From positions 21,193,501 to 21,257,500 of the forward strand of contig NC_091667.1 in NCBI RefSeq assembly GCF_042453785.1: a stretch of 64,000 nt of DNA, given 5' to 3'. Position numbers and translations under genes: made by a program. The notes beneath the pieces are model-generated. The model was not told the origin of the DNA. It saw only the letters and a list, made by a program, of their open reading frames with translations, and ran no database searches. Below are positions 44,371 through 54,286 of this stretch, in pieces (within the stretch, counting starts at the first letter, position 1; the number at the start of each line of letters is the position of its first letter). This DNA is from Malus domestica. Its lineage: Eukaryota; Streptophyta; Magnoliopsida; Rosales; Rosaceae.

Positions 44371-44387
44371 AATTCAACGATTTTTAG

Positions 44388-46508
44388 TAGGGGTGGGCAA
44401 ACGGGTCCTGGACTCGCGGGTAGGGGCGGGTACTAGCGGTTCGGGACAGGTTCGGGGCGGGTACATATTTTTTTATATCACAACGGGGTGGGACGGTTCC
44501 TAATTCCTGAAGACACGGGCCCCCGGCCCGAACCGTATCTAGTGTATTTGGTTGGAGATTACATCTATGCCGTTCATATCTCACCCACAAATCAGTCTAG
44601 GGCCGAACTTTCTACCGTTCACTTTCGCAAAGACTCGACTCCCAGATTGAATGTTGAATCTTCTCTCCTCAGTCTTCCTCTAGTATCTCTATCGTTGATT
44701 CTCACTCTCCTCCCTTGCGATCTCTATCGTCCAGACGGACTCCCACTCGAATCGCGATAGTTGAGATCCCGCAGCTTTTCAGAAGTTGACTCCGAGTCTC
44801 TGGCCACCACCATCCTCTCCTCTCAACTTCAACCACCACCTCACGATCTTGAGTCTCCAAACTTCTGAGTCCATCTCGAAGCCAAATATTCAAACACAAG
44901 GTATTTAATTTTAGCCTTTAGGGATTTATGGAATTAGGGTTTTTTTTTTCTTTCTAGATTTAGGGATTTTGAGTTATTGTGTTCCATTCTAGGGATTAAT
45001 TTAATTTCGCACTCTGGTTTAGGATCTGGGTTTTTGTACTTGCAGGCTCAGCAGTAAACCGGGATGAATAATTAATCTCTTACTCCATATTAATTAATTA
45101 ATATCTTTATTTAATTAAATTTAAACCTGTAATTCACCTTCGTCAATCAGCCTCCTCCCGTATCCGATCACTTAGTGAGTCCCTCTAAAACCAATTTTTT
45201 TATTTGTCAATTCATATTCCGTCTTATTTCGAAATTGCGATTGGGTATGTTTGGATTGAGCTTTAGATTTCCGTTGATGAATTTGAGTTAGGGTTTTGTT
45301 TTTTTGTTTTTTAATTTATTTTCCAATTTAGTCAGATGAATAGCTAAAGGTTTGATCTTGTACTAATTCTGTTTTGTTTCTATAATTCATTGGATAATTT
45401 TTATTTTTTTATGATGGATTGTTGAGAAAACCGAGAGGGATTTATGGATTCAGCTGAATCCAACAAGTGGTCAAAGTTGCATGAGTTAAAAGTTGACCAT
45501 CTGGGATGATGATGATGATAAAGTTCTAATCCGTTTTATTGAATTGTATATTTGGTGATGATACATGATAAAACCTATAATCTGCCATAAGAAAAAAATG
45601 AAGGTTGGTTCTGATTTAGTTATTACCTTCTGAACATGTTGAAATTAATCACAGATTTGAGCCACCAAGCTTGTAGCTTTTGGATTTCTGATGCTTTCGT
45701 TTTTGTTTTGGTGGTCTTGGATTCGCGTTGATACATCTGGCAATTCTCAAATCATTGAGGTTGATAAGTTCACCATGATGGAGTTGTCATCTTTGACTCA
45801 GGCTAACATTAGGTATGCTTTCAATATCTGAGAACCTTCATTATTCCAAAGCATTTTTTAGCCATTGAGTATTCTCTTGTGATCATCTGTTTGGTGATAA
45901 TTGTTTTGTTCCAGTCTGCCTTTCATTACTGCAACTGCCTATGGGCTGAAGCACATTGAGACAACCCTTACAAGGGTGAAGTTTGAGGAGTTGTGCTCAG
46001 ATCTGCTTGACAGGTGTGAACTTTTGTTTCAACGTGCTTAGATATTGTGGATATCTGCATATTTGGCTATAGTTTTTTTGTTGTTGCTAATTTCAAGATG
46101 TCCCTTTGATGCCTAATGTTGTGGAATGTATTTTGGTTGCTATATTTGGTGGTATAATTTTGATTCTATGAGCTATGGAAATTTTTTTTTATTGCGACAG
46201 TTTATGTGGAGAAGATCTTAAGACCTTGGATAGCTATGTATTGCAGTATGTGGTGGAGCTTTAGGTCTTGTAATTTTCTAAAACATGTATGTGTTGCTGT
46301 GCAGTGAAGTTTATAAATTACAAAAAAAAAAAAAAAGAGTTGGACCCGTGGACTCGTCCCGAATCGGCCCGTTTCAAACGGGCCGGGTTAAGTTCGGTTC
46401 CAAAACTCAAAATCCCTCTACCCGGCCCGTCCCGCCCCGTTACTGTTTAAAACGGGTAAGGTCCGGTTCCTCCAAAATTAGGCCCGGCCCGACCCGTGCC
46501 CACCCCTA
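44388..46508 (+). mobile_element. hAT-type element (2.1 kb) carrying captured gene fragments
   Basis: The terminal inverted repeats begin TAGGGGTGGGCA at 44388 and, on the opposite strand, at 46508. Eight-base flanks ATTTTTAG (44380-44387) and GTTCTTAG (46509-46516) match at six of eight positions, consistent with an old hAT 8-bp duplication. Both subterminal regions are rich in CGGGCC/GGCCCG repeats, as in hAT ends. There is no transposase frame; instead the interior holds a leader-like CT-rich region (44640-44890) and HSP70 exons (45769-46013). It is therefore a non-autonomous Pack-type element. Confidence 0.78.
45769..46013 (+). pseudogene. Captured fragment of a chloroplast-type HSP70 gene, two exons with intron
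   Basis: Exon A ends at 45812 (MELSSLTQANI plus AG); intron 45813-45914 starts GTATGC and ends CCAG; exon B at 45915-46013 completes Ser and reads [20 protein letters not shown], then [13 protein letters not shown], followed by a GTGTGA donor. These residues belong to the substrate-binding side of the HSP70 nucleotide-binding domain and fit the stromal (chloroplast) HSP70 better than the mitochondrial form. Only about 45 codons remain, inside a hAT element, so it makes no HSP70. Confidence 0.8.
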
Positions 46509-46516
46509 GTTCTTAG

Positions 46517-46874
46517 AGTGAGAGTTTCGAAGAATGATTGCACTAAAAGAAGCAAAAATAATACATGTATTTACTTAACACATTACCATTTAACGGTCAT
46601 AATGCAACTAAAAAGAAAAAGAGCCCAGTCAAATTTCTCCCACAGGGAGTCCACATCGACCGCCAGCAAGCAGCACCGCAACAGCCCCAATTTGTTTGGC
46701 GCCCTCAGCTCCACGCTACCTTATGCCAAGAATCATACGTCGTTTCAAACTCATACGCAATGACGCACTCTCTCGCGTCTTCCCAATGAACAATTTCACA
46801 ATCTTCTTCCAAATATTCAATAAATCTCCGGGCTTTCTGCAAGACCAACCGACAAAGACCAGGAGGAGGAGGAA
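46517..46874 (+). promoter_or_regulatory. 5' flank and leader of the MTM1-type gene
   Basis: Only about 360 bp separate the hAT element's right flank from the ATG at 46875. The sequence is CT-rich towards the ATG and ends with an AGGAGGAGGAA run. No convincing TATA box was found, so the promoter may lie here or partly inside the hAT element. Confidence 0.4.
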
Positions 46875-49800
46875 ATGGTGGGTTCATGGCATGGTCTGCC
46901 TTCACGGATGAGCACCGCGGCTGGCAGCAGGGTTGATTTCGAAGGAAACGTGGATACCATGTTCAGAGAATCCAAAGATCATCAGAAACAGTTCCATTCC
47001 GTGCGCGTTTCCGACGACAATTTGGGTTTCGGAGAGCGGGCTTTCGCCGCCGCCGGCGCCGCCTTCGTCTCTGCGATTGTCGTTAACCCTCTTGACGTTG
47101 CCAAGGTTCTGCAATTTCTCTTTCTTTTTTTTTTTGGATTATTTGTGTTTAAATTTGTTCATTTCTACATCATTTGGACAATTTGTATAGTGAAATTCCC
47201 ATTTTCCCATATGCTGTGATTGACAAGATCATATATTTTTTCTGCTGTGAATTGATAAAAGGGTAATTTTATTGATTTAGAAGTTACCCTTTTGAACTGA
47301 TTGGCGTTTGCCCTTGCGTGTTTAGAAAGTTCTCTGCTTTAATGTTTGTGTTATGGGAATTGATTGGTGTTATGCATTTTTATTGCATTGCCTTCAGACA
47401 AGGTTGCAAGCACAGGCTGCTGGAGTTCCTTATCAAGGGCTATGTGATGTGGCTTGTCCGGAACCAAACGCGGTATGTGAGCAACTGGCTTTCGATTACG
47501 TAGTTTAGTACTACTCTTTTATTGTGTTCATCTTTGATTCGTAATTACTTTGCAATAAGCTTGAATCGTAGCTAGTTTGTTTCATGTATGGATATTTCCT
47601 TGTACTGAAGCACCTTTAATTTTGGCTTTGGGATTGTCTTTAGATGCTTTCAGAGTTGAGATCTTCCACGCCACGCATAAGGTCATTACTTGGAACAAAG
47701 ACTGTCTGCCCTCCGGTGTGTAACCAGTATAAAGGAACACTGGATGTGCTGTACAAAGTCATACGCCAGGTAGTGGATATATACACAGTATTTCTATCTA
47801 GCATATTAATATCTGAAAAGAAGTAACTTATCTTCCTTTGTGTTTATAGTTAAAGTATTTATCATTAAAACAACTTTTGCAATCCAATAGCGTGCTCCTG
47901 TCATATTGTGTTGTAAAGTGTCGACTTTAAGTATTTGTTTCATAGGTTAAACCAGGCATAGGTTTTTTAATTAATCTTTAGTAAAAATCTACTCACTCTC
48001 TCTCATTAATTGCGGACGTCTTGAAAGTGCTGTGTACAGTATTAGATAGAGAGTAACTGGGTATATTTCATGTTAAGACACTTTTCAGTGCCTTGTCCAT
48101 GTGCCTAATGTATCCCCATTAAGGGACAATGTGTTTATATTTCAGATCATCGTCTTTCAGTTTGTAGGCAAACTTAAAGTAATATTAGAGGGGTTTCACA
48201 GGAAGGATTTTGGAGACTCTGGAGAGGCACTACTGCAAGCTTAGCATTGGCCATGCCAACTGTAAGTCTTTCTCTTTCCAAGAATTACCTCTTTATCCAA
48301 ATGGTTCCTTGTAGCGTTAGATTCCACGCACTTTGTTCTGGGAGTTATGTTGCTAGTAGTTACTTTCTATATGTCAATCAGGTGGGGATCTACATGCCTT
48401 GTTATGACATTTTCCGCAATTGGATGGAAGATTTCACGATTCAGAATGCTCCAAATTTAACACCATATGTGCCATTAGTTGCAGGGTCAATAGCACGATC
48501 ATTAGCTTGCATTTCTTGTTACCCTGTTGAGCTGGCAAGGACGCGCATGCAGGTATCTTATATGTAGATTTGATGTCCTCGTTTATCTTTTATATGTCAC
48601 CTCTCGACCAATCCCATGAATGTGATGTCAATAACTCTACCTCAAATTATCTTAGTTTCTGGCATGAGTACAAATTATGATGTGATTTGAAATTGAAAAA
48701 GAATTAACAATTGTTATTGAGGATCTGTGACCTATTTCAGAATAAAAATACATACAAGGGGAAACTTGATATAAGTCCAATTTTTTGAGCCAATAGTAGG
48801 AATAGTCCAGTTTATTAAAATAAGTCCAATTTGTTATATTTAATTATTTAATTATCAATAGTTATCTGTTCAAGGATAAGATTTAAGGAAAACTAATGAA
48901 AAGGGCTTGAAAACTTTGAGTTTTAACGATAAGGACAAAATAAAGGGTAAAGTGAATAGTACCAAGATTGACTTTTTAGTGTTAAAATGTGGTTTTTCGT
49001 TAAAGTGAACAGTACCGGGAGCTTTTCGTTAAAGTTCCCTAAGATTTATTGTTAAAATCAAATTTCTTCCCAATTATCTCTTTGCTTATTTCTTTTTATT
49101 TATCTTTTTGTTATTTCTCATTCTTCCTTCTGCTTTAAACCCTATTTATAGATTTTTTTTTTAAATTTTTATAATTAACCTGTATCACAGGTTAATTATA
49201 TTTATCTACCTATATGACATTTTTTTTTTTTTAATAATCAACCTGTCACAGATTAATGTGTTTTACTTGTAGGTATGTTATGTTTTTTCTACCTTTTAAT
49301 TAGGTTTCATATCTCACGTATAGGTATAATATACATTCATATATTTGTTACTTGAGTTAGGGTAGAATGTTTTGCAGATAAATTTATGTTAGTATATTAG
49401 TTTTTTTGTTATAAGATATTAATTATATTTTTTGGAGTTGGAAAATGCATAATATTAGAAGATTTTAATTGATTTTTAATATTTTTAGAAAATATAAAAT
49501 GAGTATAAAAGAAATAAAAACATAAAATTAGATAAGTGGACTCACTCCTAAAAACATTCTATGTTTTTGGACCTGAATCTAAAAGCCCTAAAATACAATT
49601 AGCATCAGACAAGAAGATGGCTATTAACTAACGTTTAGTGATTAGTTTCTTTAACTATATATTTTGCCCAATAGAAACCATGTCTCCAATCTTTGATAAA
49701 CAGTCCTTCATGTAGTGACTACTTATCTTGATGATTAGGCAAGGAGAACTACTCTATATGTGGATAGTAACTTTTGTTTTCTTTCATTTTCTCCCAAAAT

Positions 49801-50897
49801 TGAAATTTCTCAATTCTACATTCTTGAAATGTAGGCATTCAAGGAAAGCCAAGCTGGTGTGAAGCCTCCAGGAGTTTGGGGGACACTGAATAGGGTCATC
49901 AACCCTGTCAAGAACAAAACGCCCCTTCAAAACTGTATGTGAACTCCCTACTTCTAGTTTTGATTTTATCACTATTTTTCCATCTATCTTAAGTAATTGG
50001 ATTTGCAGCTGATTTTGATGACCTTTCTTTTTGTCTTATGTAACAGTACAAAACTATCGCCTCTTGTGGACTGGCCTTGGGGCGCAACTTGCTCGCGATG
50101 TTCCTTTTTCTGCAATCTGTTGGTCAACCCTTGAGCCAGTGAGTCACATTATTTCAAGAAAATTCAGGAGCAACCTTCTGACTTTCATTTATGTTTATGC
50201 CTTGCACCAGTAGGTGTAGATAGCTTGATTCAACTTATTCTTTTGCCCATTCTGTGCAGATCAGGCGAAGAATTATTGGTCTGATGGGTGATGAACCCAC
50301 CGCAGCCAGTGTCCTCGGGGCAAATTTCTCTGCTGGATTTATTGCAGGAAGCCTTGCAGCTGCTGCTACATGTCCACTTGATGTGGCAAAAACCCGGAGA
50401 CAAATAGAGGTTATTTATCTAAAAAAGCTTCACCATGGTTTTGTTTCCTTTCCTTTCTTGTCATTGTACTGAAAGAAACAACAAGGCAATCCTAAATATG
50501 CTACAGAGTTTATTCACGAGATTCAAGCGCACCAAAATTTGAAAAGATTATTTGTTTGAATTTTAACAGTTTTGTTTTTGCAGAAGGATCCGACAAGAGC
50601 AATAATGATGACAACAAGAAAAATGTTGCTCGAAATTTGGAGGTACGTGAGACTTCATCTGCAATATAAGCCATCAATCACATGATTTGAATTCCCTAAA
50701 TTAATGTTCATTTTTCAATGGTTTTAACCAACCATGGCCTCAATCTTTTTGTGTTGGATAGGGACGGAGGGATGAAGGGGTTGTTCATGGGAGTCGTTCC
50801 CCGTGTTGGTCGTGCTGGCCCTTCTGTTGGCATAGTTGTCTCCTCATACGAAGTCGTCAAGTATTTTCTACATTATAGACATCTGACCACTCAATGA
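46875..50897 (+). CDS. MTM1: Mitochondrial carrier family protein, MTM1-like (10 exons, 399 aa)
   Basis: Exons: 46875-47105, 47398-47472, 47644-47769, 48202-48261, 48382-48552, 49835-49934, 50047-50138, 50260-50409, 50584-50642, 50762-50897. They sum to 1200 nt in one open frame, each intron bounded by GT and AG. The product shows the threefold mitochondrial-carrier signature: NPLDVAKTR (about residue 71), YPVELARTR (about 213) and CPLDVAKTR (about 317), plus VPLVAGSIARSLACISCYPV and LLWTGLGAQLARDVPFSAI, which fit the MTM1/SLC25A39-40 branch. It should sit in the inner mitochondrial membrane. Yeast MTM1 is tied to manganese delivery to SOD2 and iron homeostasis; animal SLC25A39 to mitochondrial glutathione import. 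The substrate here is not shown. The Cys-rich matrix loop (about residues 93-130) is typical of this branch. Confidence 0.93.
48896..49039. mobile_element. MITE in intron 5 of the MTM1-type gene
   Basis: About 144 bp with imperfect inverted ends (AGGAAAACTAATGAAAAG and, on the other strand, GGGAACTTTAACGAAAAG). AAGATTTA flanks it exactly (48888-48895 and 49041-49048), extendable to 9 bp with a shared T. An 8-9-bp duplication suggests a hAT- or Mutator-like MITE. I recall this sequence as very common in apple and pear. It lies far from both splice sites. Confidence 0.82.
49170..49200. repeat. Perfect 14-bp palindrome with 3-base loop in intron 5
   Basis: TATAATTAACCTGT and its exact reverse complement are separated by ATC. 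A partly similar AATCAACCTGTCACAGATTA follows at about 49237. It could form a hairpin in the pre-mRNA or be a relic of a small inverted-repeat element. Confidence 0.7.
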
Positions 50898-51115
50898 TCA
50901 AAACTAACATATTCATGGATCGTTCTTGTGCTTTAGTTTCGGAATTCTGGTATACTTGTACAAAGCTCACCGGGCTTTTTAATCGTAGACGGACCTACCT
51001 TGAAGGAGCAAAATCACTCAGTTATGCGATTTCATCTGTCCGAATCACAATGTTCTTGTCATGATGGTGGGGAAAGGTTTACAAAAGCGACAGAAGATCA
51101 CAACAATTTTTGGAG

Positions 51116-51121
51116 AATAAA
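51116..51121 (+). terminator. Candidate polyadenylation signal of the MTM1-type gene
   Basis: AATAAA lies about 220 bp after the stop codon, followed by T-rich sequence (51158-51175). Plant signals are degenerate, so this is only a candidate. Confidence 0.35.
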
Positions 51122-51402
51122 AGATCCTCGTCATTGTTCCTGGGAACGCCAGGAATATATTTTATTTTTCCTTTGAAGCTTTCAGTCTTTGATTGCAGCA
51201 TAACACTGCAAATATTTTCCTCGTTGCAACAAAAATTGTCAATACCGATGTTCTTTTCACTGTAAGTTTGGGTTGCAAATTCGAATTCTTTATTTTTTGG
51301 ATTAAGTAACTAAATCCTCCCCTTTTGTGTGATTCGAAACTAGTCTCAATATTTTCACACATTTCAAAAGAGTACTCAAAGTATAGGAATTATCACATTA
51401 TG

Positions 51403-52245
51403 AATAGGTATGAAATGACAGACTTGGGTCTCTTGTATCATTTTCTTGGAATGGGAATCCTGTAATCTGAGAATGGGATCTTCATTAACCAAAGAAAATA
51501 TGCTATTAGTTTGCTGCAAAAGTTTGGATTGAAGGACTACAAGCCTGTTAGTACTCTATTGGTGGTTAGTTACGAGCTCAAGAAGGATGATGAGAGTGAG
51601 AAAACAGATGAGAACGTGTATAGACAATTGGTTGGAAGGCTTTTATATTTGATTGCCACTAGACGAGTTATCATGTTTGCAGCTAGCTTACTTGCTAGAT
51701 TCATGCATGGACCATCAAAGAAACAATTGAGAGCAGGCAAGAGGGTTCTCAGGTATATACAAGGCACATTAGACTATGGGATTGAATATGAGAAAGGCAA
51801 GGAGTCCATCTTAATAGGCTATTGTGATAGTGATTGGAGTGGAGATGAAACTGATATAAAAAACACATCTGGATGTGCTTTTTCTTTTGGAAGTGGAGCT
51901 TTCTCTTGGGCATCTGTTAAACAACACAGTGTTGCTTTGTCAACAACAAAAGTTGAATACATGAGTGCCACTGAAGCAACCACTCAGGCTGTTTGGTTGA
52001 GATTTATACTTCAAGATTTTGGTGAAGAACACACTGAAGCCACTCCTGTCTATTGTGATAATATTTCAGTCATTGCTATGACAAGGAATCCAATATTTCA
52101 TCAAAGAACTTGGAAGGAGATACCATTACATTAGAGAAGCTTTGCAGTCAAACATTATCAACTTAATCTATTGCAAATTAGAAGATCAACTTGCTGATAT
52201 TTTCACCAAGGCATTGCCCAAAGATAGATTATGTATTCTCTAAAC
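51403..52245 (+). pseudogene. copia RT end and RNase H, truncated at the 5' side
   Basis: The plus-strand reading starts abruptly at NRYEMTDLGLLYHFLGM (51404), has a TAA at about 51462, and continues through VYRQLVGRLLYLIATR, the RNase H motifs YCDSDWSGD and CDNISVIAM, then after a frame change REALQSNIINL and LADIFTKALP, the normal copia pol end. Everything before the RT C-terminus is missing. Confidence 0.88.
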
Positions 52246-52279
52246 TTGGAGTCAAACTAGCTCCTAGCTTAGAAGGGAG

Positions 52280-52685
52280 TGTTGGAGCATAAGCATGGTA
52301 GCTGGATCAATGCATCAAGGTTGCTATAATATGGAAGAAGAAGAAGCTCAAAATGTCCAAGTGTTTTTCTTAGTTAAGTTTATATATTTGTAATGAATGG
52401 TCAAGATTATAACATCTCAATGGTGTATAGTTTGACACGTGTCCAGTTTGTTAACTGTTAAGTGAAAGCATGTAAGCTGCACGTGATGCTTTGGTGGGCT
52501 TGCAACGGCTATAATACCTACTTTGTAGCCGAGTTCTGTGGATCAAATCCAATGAAGATTGATGGAGCTATGTACTCCATCTAAATTCCATCTTCAATAC
52601 ATCATCTTCAATCTCATTTCAATTACTTGTTGATTTGATTAAATACACTAAGAAATCTAGCTCAAAACTATCCCAAACACTAACA
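52280..52685 (+). repeat. Single copia LTR between a pol end and a gag start
   Basis: 406 bp, TGTTGGAGCATAAGC...AACACTAACA, preceded by the purine tract AGAAGGGAG and followed by a primer-binding-like TGGTCTCACAGCCAGG (52686-52701). It therefore acts as 3' LTR to the left and 5' LTR to the right. Confidence 0.82.
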
Positions 52686-53178
52686 TGGTCTCACAGCCAG
52701 GTTGGAATTAAATCTAGGAGTGAACATGTGAGTGTTCATTTGGGTTTTCGACGAAGAACTCAGACGCATAAATATGGTTGGATCTAGTACTAATCTATGG
52801 GCACCATTCTTCACTGGTGTCAACTACAAATTTTGGTGCATCAGAATGAAAACTATCTTTAAGTCTCATAATTTATGGAGTTTTGTTGAAGATGGCTTTG
52901 TATTGTCGAAGGAAGGGAATGAGACGGATGAGAAGCAAATTCTTGTAGCTCAGGATTTCATCTCCAAAGATGCAAAGGCATTGGGATTGATACAAGGAGT
53001 TGTGAGTGATGAAATCTTCCCTAGAATCGCAAACTAGGAGACTACAAAAGATGCTTGGGATGTTCTTAAGCAAGAATTCAAGGGTGATGCTCAAGTCATG
53101 GCTGTGAAACTACAAGGTATTCGTCATGATTTTGAATATGCTAGGATGAGAAACAATGAATCTATCTTTGATTACTTG
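52686..53178 (+). pseudogene. copia gag start, truncated on the right
   Basis: After the PBS the frame (from 52774) encodes a gag start (NYKFWCIRMKTIFKSHNLW, ALGLIQGVVSDEIFPR), has TAG at 53035-53037, and continues TKDAWDVLKQEF and VKLQGIRHDFEYARM to 53178. There the next element's LTR begins. It is clearly related to the minus-strand gag at 27566-27030. The remainder may lie beyond that insertion, outside the window. Confidence 0.85.
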
Positions 53179-54251
53179 TGTTTGGGCCCAAAAATATTGT
53201 TTTGGGTCGAGTTTAGAATTGTTCTTGGCCCAGTGTTGGTTGGGCCAAGTTTAGAATCCTTCTCGGCCCAGATGCCGTGTATAGGTGTCGTTGGGGGTTA
53301 TCTAGCTTATGGGCCGCGCAGTCGAGATTGGCCATATCCCATCGGGGAATTGGGGATGTGGATGAGTCATATCATGAGAAGGAGTTTCGATAGGATCAGG
53401 ATGCTGGAATTGAATACGGCCTGATAACGAGTTATGTTCAAAGTCCTAGTAGGAGTAGGATTGGCCAAGATAAAGTTGAATCAGGGAAATGAGTTCTAAT
53501 CCAGGAGTGATTGGGATTCAATACAAGTTGGTTGCTATAAATAGGGAGGGAAGACATCGAAACAAGCCCCTCCAATTCAACACACAAATTACCTTGCGCA
53601 TTCACTCACTCTACGTGAAACCTCTCAACAACCTTGAGATTTTTGTTTTCCTTTTTTCGCTAACACACCTTCAGTTTGGATAAACAGCACTGTGAAGGCA
53701 ACCGGCGAACACCTTCAGTTTGGATAAACAACACTGTTGCCGTAGAATCAGCCGACCGTGAAGTACCTTTAGTTTGGATAAACAGCACTGCGACAAGGCC
53801 GGTTGGTTAACTATCCAAGTCTCGGTCAAGAAGGATTTTCTAATCCTTATCGGCAGAGGTCATCTCATTAGCCTCCTTGGCGAAGTGAGGTGTTACGAGT
53901 TACTAGGATCGGCACATCGAATGCCGAGTTGTTTATGATTGGTTATTCGCAAGTACTCTTACGAATATAATTACGGTGACCGAATCCAGCGCCGACGATT
54001 TGTGAACTTCACAGAACTAGTAGCTTTGTCTTCAAGCTCTAGAACCTGAAGGCCGAGGCTTGTTCCTTCCTCGGTCGCAGTCGCAAGATAGAGAAGTCAG
54101 GAGCACGCTCAACGCAACATCAACAAATTTTACTCCTCGGCCGAGCTTGGTTGACGAGTTGGCATGCCCCGCATACAACCGAATGACGTAGTTAGCTTAT
54201 TAGTTACTCGGCCTGCGTGCCACGTAGGCTTGGTAGTTTTAAGGGTCAACA
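53179..54251 (+). repeat. 5' LTR of the second Tat-type element
   Basis: About 1073 bp from TGTTTGGGCCCAAAAATA to GGGTCAACA. It has a TATA box (TATAAATA, 53536-53543). Three copies of ACCTTCAGTTTGGATAAACA-type repeats lie downstream at 53667, 53711 and 53765. The start is supported by the abrupt end of copia similarity at 53178; the partner LTR is not available. Confidence 0.7.
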
Positions 54252-54272
54252 TTTTAGCACGCCCAGTGGGAC
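54252..54272 (+). promoter_or_regulatory. Primer-binding-site region of the second Tat-type element
   Basis: TTTAGCACGCCCAGTGGGAC follows the LTR. It resembles the TTGGCACGCCCAGTGGGAC form seen after LTRs of plant gypsy elements, with G to A in the second position of TGG. The tRNA is not assigned. Confidence 0.55.
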
Positions 54273-54286
54273 CCAGTGCTAAGACT

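Noticed and set aside
45769-46013. A real HSP70 gene
   Set aside because: Only about 45 codons in two exons remain, bracketed by hAT inverted repeats; no ATPase start or substrate-binding domain is present.
48202-48567. A separate 106-residue protein in the MTM1 gene
   Set aside because: The frame reads through an intron (48262-48381) between exons 4 and 5 of the carrier gene; the spliced product explains all the carrier motifs.
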